Shown here in pieces: positions 25,901 through 28,870 of a stretch of 28,870 bases of DNA. The notes below the pieces were generated by a model. The model ran no database searches and had not been told where the DNA came from. It was given only the letters and a program-made list of their open reading frames with translations. The position numbers and the translations under genes are program-made. The number at the start of each line of letters is the position of its first letter. Position 1 is the first letter of the stretch. The DNA lies in IMG/VR virus record IMGVR_UViG_3300027712_000108, positions 1 through 28,870 of that record, one strand, 5' to 3'. This DNA comes from a virus.

Positions 25901-26995
25901 GGTACTACCACCGGTGGTACTGTTAGTACAGGCACAGGTAGTGGGTTCAACGGCACGGCCCCGACCTGCTTTGTTAAGGGTGTGCTAGTCACACTGGCAA
26001 GTGGTGAACAAATTGCTATTGAGGATGTCAAAGTTGGTGACTTTGTACTTGGGCAAACTGGCCCTAATCAAGTTATCGCACATGATCGTCCACAACTAAT
26101 TATTCCAGATGTGCGGGATGGAACGCTATACGGATTTAATGGATCTGCTAAATTTATTACCGCTGAACACCCTGTAATGACTCGGTCTGGTTGGAAAGCA
26201 ATTGATCAAGACAATGCCAAACGCTTTGAACCGCACTTGAGCAACATATTGATAGGCAATTTGGCCATCGGCGATGAAATTTTATGCAAGGATGGCTCTT
26301 ACATAATGCTCGATAGCATTGAAAAATATGAAGATCAACCTCAACAGCAGTTATATAATCTAATGTTGGACAATGATCATACATATTATGTTAATGATCT
26401 ATTAGTTCATAATAAAGATGGCGGCGATGGCACATCCGCTGGATGTACCTGCTATCTTGCAGGGTCATCAATTGCCATGGCAGATGGCAGATTTATCAAT
26501 ATTGAAGATGTCAAGGTTGGAGATCAAGTTTTAGGAGCATTTGGAGAAATAAATGAAATTCTTGCATTGATGCATGTAAAACTTGGCAATAGAAAAATGT
26601 ATAAAATCAATCAGGAACATGATACCACCTATGAGGAAATTCACATATCTAGTGATAAGAAAATGTATTCAATAGATAATGATGCTACCTACAATGAGTA
26701 TGGTGTATATTGGAACTGCATATTAGGCGACGGCACTGAAAAAATGTTAATGAATGTGGGTGTATCTAGAGAAAGACTTCATACTCTAACTCAAGGTACT
26801 GAATTACACACTATTACTGGACCTAGAGTAGTAAATTCCTTAAACGCATATGATCTTCCATCAGATACAACACTTTATAACTTTGTATTAAATGGTAGCC
26901 ATACATTCTTTGTCAATGAATATGCTGTTTCATCATGGCCAAGGGAAGATGATTTTGAGTATGACACCTGGACACCAAAGATAACGACTATATAA
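22904..26995 (+). CDS. 1363-aa virion protein with two C-terminal Hint (intein-like) domains
   Basis: N-terminal ~900 residues are Thr/Ser/Val-rich beta structure, including a PA14-like stretch around residues 610-690 (YYKFTAPTTGRFSWEFAADN…). Residues ~924-1016 are an Ala-rich then Thr/Gly-rich linker. Hint domain 1 runs from Cys1022 (CFVKGVLVTLASGEQIAIED) with 'TAEHPVM' as its block-B His motif to 'TYYVNDLLVHN' at Asn1170, then Lys. Hint domain 2 starts at Cys1183 (CYLAGSSIAMADGRFINIED) but lacks the TAEHP motif and ends 'TFFVNEYAVSS' instead of His-Asn. Domain 1 keeps the residues for N-terminal acyl shift and Asn cyclisation but not the Cys/Ser/Thr after Asn needed for splicing, so cleavage or ligation is likelier than splicing. 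Late promoter; probably a tail or surface adhesin. Confidence 0.8.
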   Translation: MAVTTSTTITSVGYNDIQSKINTVLSTNYGYTGVYSVPVTTGTTITSAQWFNLYVDINRCIVHQTGVKLSPTLIGTYNYSSDQYENVVLTAATVNTLDDYATQALANSTQVAANQLAVNSDNGTSTVTATWGNNRRHRVRHTWSTADYARYFFNLGGNIRVRLSYTPGNYSGQDAIWQDLIDAINVKLSTQGYGPTDFITGLPVTPITESSGANSITVNFSKISATQTLTEVVLLDPDAIPSDIDITSTVEYHYSIKLDVALPAGGGVPTPALPQTEKVLGLDNTTGSGLTVTKILSVTPTPITITMPSGTTSTSLVTMTNSGNTAMGIGRITANLPAGSGLSSKFYEESWDTTKPLTLEPNQSVTMKMSYYNSIRQGTFNTILVIVADNDVGFVTTPVNITVTEPVFDFTFLPAAISKTATNGSLVSQVFSYVANTTYDTNYADPVLTQDYNYFTMTVNRAARQVTLTFNPLVRKINGTYSASVSLTLVGNRTITRSITFTVTRNLNDQSRNLGTWISAKSAINSVIGMSYDIIEGKRYITMGVGVQGTPSATILSDGLTPVTVDNLGITADDKYSNGTVLYKVPTQSAYCQFLNDYGVWVRPNTDYPTNITLTRYYKFTAPTTGRFSWEFAADNVGSFNIDGGTQLNATSSLSTSEVGLVTLAAGPHTINLQILNSSGPGSIAIVIKAPDGTQVWSTRTPVRTADPYPNWSEVYRIPLPGGRAVTYQSNLYCIKDTAAARPDDGNEAVQFTRWGDFFGTPNGNTSKSLFTVVDDGIGNLAITLNGKTGTATNTNNYATTSNLPYSSYYYSTRGTRYTQLESTPINANGVVDSTGIYTHQFTGFDLNGVVTTIIAEYPKPDQIPVSYVPTTGYTAGPRGGGNHAVQGGWTISLVSFNDEGMITTFTNDVTGEIAESFTPSTVASEAAAAAAASEGAAAQAAAAAQAISNAVMGQDPASLGAAAAAAAAEGTTTTGNTADSGTTTGNTTGGGSTTGGNVGTTTGGTVSTGTGSGFNGTAPTCFVKGVLVTLASGEQIAIEDVKVGDFVLGQTGPNQVIAHDRPQLIIPDVRDGTLYGFNGSAKFITAEHPVMTRSGWKAIDQDNAKRFEPHLSNILIGNLAIGDEILCKDGSYIMLDSIEKYEDQPQQQLYNLMLDNDHTYYVNDLLVHNKDGGDGTSAGCTCYLAGSSIAMADGRFINIEDVKVGDQVLGAFGEINEILALMHVKLGNRKMYKINQEHDTTYEEIHISSDKKMYSIDNDATYNEYGVYWNCILGDGTEKMLMNVGVSRERLHTLTQGTELHTITGPRVVNSLNAYDLPSDTTLYNFVLNGSHTFFVNEYAVSSWPREDDFEYDTWTPKITTI

Positions 26996-27019
26996 TTCCT
27001 CCAAACGCCGTTGACTTTG

Positions 27020-27054
27020 TATCAATAAAGTGCTAAAGTTGCATTTTATTGATA
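27020..27054. terminator. 14-bp hairpin after the Hint protein gene, before sleB-like gene
   Basis: TATCAATAAAGTGC (27020-27033) and GCATTTTATTGATA (27041-27054) pair with one G-U around a 7-base loop. The loop coincides with a weak -10 (TAAAGT) placed 17 bp from TTGACT (27011), so it may be operator rather than terminator. Confidence 0.5.
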
Positions 27055-27087
27055 ACTACTTAACCGCTAACGAAAAAGGAGGTCATT

Positions 27088-27666
27088 ATGACTGATATTG
27101 CGCTAGACCGGGAACAGACACCGACAGAATCTTCATCGTCCGTTCTTAAAATTATTAGCATCTTGCTAATGGTCATTGGATTGATGGGATCTGTTTCATT
27201 GCTAAATTGGGCAGTGTCTAACAAATTATCCCGAACTGAAGTAACTGAAACCGCACAGGTTACACTAGAAATAAGAGAACGCCAATTGGCATGTCTCTCT
27301 AAAAACATTTACCACGAAGCAGGTGGTGAGCCATTTGAAGGCAAAGTGGCCGTGGCACAGGTGACAATTAACAGAGCCAACAGTGGGGAATTCTCCGGAG
27401 ATATCTGTAAGGTCATTTACCAAAAGAATATAGTATATACAAAAGTGCTATGCCAGTTCTCTTGGGTATGCGATAGAGAAATTTCTTTCAAACCTGTAAA
27501 TCGGGCTAACTACACTGAGAGTGAGGCTGTGGCTAAAAAAGTTCTGCTAGAAGGGTTCACCTTACCTAGTTTGAAGAATGCTTTATACTTTCATGGGGAC
27601 TACATCAATCCCAATTGGGGTAAGAAGCCTGTGGCACATATTGGACATCATATTTTTTATAATTAA
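27088..27666 (+). CDS. SleB-type cell-wall hydrolase, signal-anchored endolysin candidate
   Basis: A 192-aa protein. Hydrophobic helix at residues 20-43 (LKIISILLMVIGLMGSVSLL…) is a signal anchor. From residue 69, 'CLSKNIYHEAGGEPFEGKVA' is the Hydrolase_2/SleB signature; Glu77 is the likely catalytic acid. 'VAQVTINRAN', 'CQFSWVCD' and 'ALYFHGDYINPNWG' complete the domain. Family members cleave peptidoglycan glycan strands. The anchored layout fits membrane-tethered endolysins. Very strong AAGGAGG ribosome site; followed nine bases later by a membrane protein. Confidence 0.88.
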   Translation: MTDIALDREQTPTESSSSVLKIISILLMVIGLMGSVSLLNWAVSNKLSRTEVTETAQVTLEIRERQLACLSKNIYHEAGGEPFEGKVAVAQVTINRANSGEFSGDICKVIYQKNIVYTKVLCQFSWVCDREISFKPVNRANYTESEAVAKKVLLEGFTLPSLKNALYFHGDYINPNWGKKPVAHIGHHIFYN

Positions 27667-27674
27667 GGATCAAA

Positions 27675-28001
27675 ATGAAAACGGTTATTCTGGAAAAAAT
27701 TGGCCATGCACCCGAAGCAGTCTACGTATTTTTACGTGATCATTTGGGCAGGATCAGCGCACATACACTGGGATGGATTACCATTATCATGCTGCACTTT
27801 GCCAGCATCCCTACACTGGTTGCAGTGCTTCTGGCTCAAAGTGACAGGCTACCACCAGTGGATCTCATGGTGTTCGTCTGGAGCGCCTTGATTACCTTGT
27901 TCTTTAAAAGTCTAATTGAACGCAACTTTTTGTATATTGCCACAATCTGCTTGGGCTTTGCTGCACAAACTTTGATCATGGGACTGATTCTCTTCAAGTG
28001 A
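27675..28001 (+). CDS. three-helix membrane protein, holin or lysis-partner candidate
   Basis: A 108-aa protein with hydrophobic segments at about 31-53, 61-78 and 86-106 and a charged N-terminal 25 residues. It follows the SleB gene in one transcript with AAGGA before the ATG. Position and topology suggest a holin, but the landmarks 'DRLPPVDLMVFVW … ERNFLYIATICLGF' belong to a phage membrane family with no proven role. Confidence 0.72.
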   Translation: MKTVILEKIGHAPEAVYVFLRDHLGRISAHTLGWITIIMLHFASIPTLVAVLLAQSDRLPPVDLMVFVWSALITLFFKSLIERNFLYIATICLGFAAQTLIMGLILFK

Positions 28002-28003
28002 TT

Positions 28004-28011
28004 GATAAATA
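28004..28011 (+). promoter_or_regulatory. T4-like late promoter (GATAAATA)
   Basis: One base from consensus; predicted +1 coincides with the ATG at 28017. Confidence 0.55.
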
Positions 28012-28016
28012 GGTGT

Positions 28017-28277
28017 ATGCGAATCTTAGAACTGCTTACTGAAAAACACTTACCTGCACCTACTGCTAGCCAATGCTCGATAGGTCGCTCCCGTCTTAGC
28101 AATGTGAGATATGGTCAGTGTGTCAGTCACGGATTACTCAAGCATGACAGCGAACATACCGATGGCACGGGACAACAAGGTGTTAAAGGTAGTGGTGTCA
28201 GACTCAAAGGCAAGAAAGCCAAAAGTGAACGCCATGGTGGCAAAGTCAAAGACTACAGCGGCCCTACAAGAAAGTAA
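28017..28277 (+). CDS. 86-aa basic Gly/Lys-rich protein
   Basis: [20 protein letters not shown] … '[20 protein letters not shown]', '[20 protein letters not shown]' and '[10 protein letters not shown]'. The His/Gly/Lys-rich tail suggests nucleic-acid binding and recurs in T4-like environmental phages. The ATG at the predicted late transcription start is chosen over 28002. It ends two bases before the IscA-like gene. Confidence 0.7.
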   Translation: MRILELLTEKHLPAPTASQCSIGRSRLSNVRYGQCVSHGLLKHDSEHTDGTGQQGVKGSGVRLKGKKAKSERHGGKVKDYSGPTRK

Positions 28278-28279
28278 GC

Positions 28280-28609
28280 ATGGAACAAATTGAAATTACT
28301 GGATCTGCTATACTAAAAATAGCAGATATCCTAGCCGAAGAAAACAATCCCAATACCCGGATGCGTGCCTTTGTACAAGGTGGTGGCTGTTCAGGTTTCA
28401 GTTATGGATTTACGCTCGACGATACTCAAAATGATGATGATTTTGTTATCCGTAAACCTGGAATGATTCTATTGGTAGATGCAATGAGTATGCAGTATAT
28501 GCAGGGTGCTACCTTGGATTATGTTGAAGAACTCATGGGGTCACAATTTGTAATCAACAACCCCAACGCCACTACTACCTGTGGTTGCGGTAGTTCTTTT
28601 TCAGTTTAA
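28280..28609 (+). CDS. IscA/ErpA-like Fe-S cluster carrier
   Basis: A 109-aa A-type carrier. '[17 protein letters not shown]' has the first cluster Cys (Cys37) and the C-terminus '[12 protein letters not shown]' the other two (Cys101, Cys103), all three intact. Known homologues accept Fe-S clusters from IscU and pass them to target enzymes. Similar genes occur in marine T4-like phages, where they may sustain host or phage Fe-S enzymes. Two bases after the previous gene; converges with the next gene. Confidence 0.9.
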   Translation: MEQIEITGSAILKIADILAEENNPNTRMRAFVQGGGCSGFSYGFTLDDTQNDDDFVIRKPGMILLVDAMSMQYMQGATLDYVEELMGSQFVINNPNATTTCGCGSSFSV

Positions 28610-28870
28610 TCAATATCAAAGTGGGCAACAGCGTTGGCCAGCAACTCGTTATGAGTTAGTCCTATATATCTATCATCTAGTTCGTAGAACTTTTCTTTAT
28701 CGCTATCCAGGGCTTCTACGCCCAGGATTTCCATAAGTTCAACATAGGTTATTTCTTCACAGCGCAGTTGGCTAACCCAAATGCAGGTTAGGAAGCAGCA
28801 CATAAACACAACTCTATCGTCGTCTATGCCACGTTGATCGCACCATATCATGGCTTTATTGAGGTAGTGC
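28606..28870 (-). CDS. C-terminal part of a hypothetical phage protein, cut by window edge
   Basis: The frame is open through the right edge (…[20 protein letters not shown]…), so the start probably lies outside; an internal ATG at 28851 lacks a good ribosome site. Cys-rich middle and acidic end '[20 protein letters not shown]'. Its stop overlaps the stop of the IscA-like gene. Function unknown. Confidence 0.65.
   Translation of the reverse strand, partial: HYLNKAMIWCDQRGIDDDRVVFMCCFLTCIWVSQLRCEEITYVELMEILGVEALDSDKEKFYELDDRYIGLTHNELLANAVAHFDID

Noticed and set aside
25967-26413. True splicing intein in the virion protein
   Set aside because: The residue after His-Asn is Lys, not Cys/Ser/Thr, there is no homing-endonuclease insert, and a second Hint-like domain follows directly.

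Overview
The window is a piece of a tailed-phage genome, most likely a large T4-like (myovirus-type) phage of a Gram-negative bacterium. Two promoter grammars support this. One is host sigma70-type promoters (TTGACA, 17 bp, TATAAT) in front of many tiny genes. The other is T4-style late promoters (TATAAATA and one-base variants) in front of virion genes. A tail-fibre/adhesin block, a SleB-type lysis enzyme, an IscA-like Fe-S protein and a phage-type tRNA fit the same picture. I cannot name host or species from sequence alone.

Layout. (1) 1-1.2 kb: end of a HAD-type nucleotidase-like gene (+), a converging GNAT acetyltransferase (-) and a small membrane protein (-). (2) 1.6-16.4 kb: a dense minus-strand accessory region of about 46 mostly tiny genes. 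It begins (in transcription order, from the right) with a GIY-YIG nuclease-like gene and ends with an AAA+ ATPase operon. Most transcription units have their own near-perfect sigma70 promoter, a leader ending AAGGAGC, one to four ORFs, and often a hairpin before the next promoter. At least eleven genes are below 60 aa, including three 27-29 aa membrane peptides. Two or three promoters have no convincing ORF behind them and probably make small structured RNAs. (3) 16.45-17.35 kb: a gene-poor strand-switch region with a phased, one-orientation array of 12-13 DnaA-box-like sites, a CAU-anticodon tRNA (-) and several families of short repeats. It looks like an origin or a DnaA-binding decoy. (4) 17.4-28.6 kb: mostly plus-strand late region. 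It holds a polyglycine adhesin-like protein, small tail-associated proteins, two GT25-like glycosyltransferases, two GT9-like glycosyltransferases on the minus strand, a 1363-aa virion protein ending in two tandem Hint (intein-like) domains, SleB hydrolase plus membrane protein, a small basic protein and an IscA-like protein. A minus-strand gene runs off the right edge.

How it fits together (inference). Host RNA polymerase reads the minus-strand cassettes early, each as a nearly autonomous unit. After replication, perhaps from the strand-switch region, late promoters express the fibre, glycan-modification and lysis genes. Several late genes, and three sigma70-driven ones, have the start codon at or within a few bases of the predicted transcription start, suggesting leaderless mRNAs.

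Limits: all family names come from motif recognition by eye. Most cassette proteins resemble conserved phage proteins of unknown function, and no function is claimed for them.
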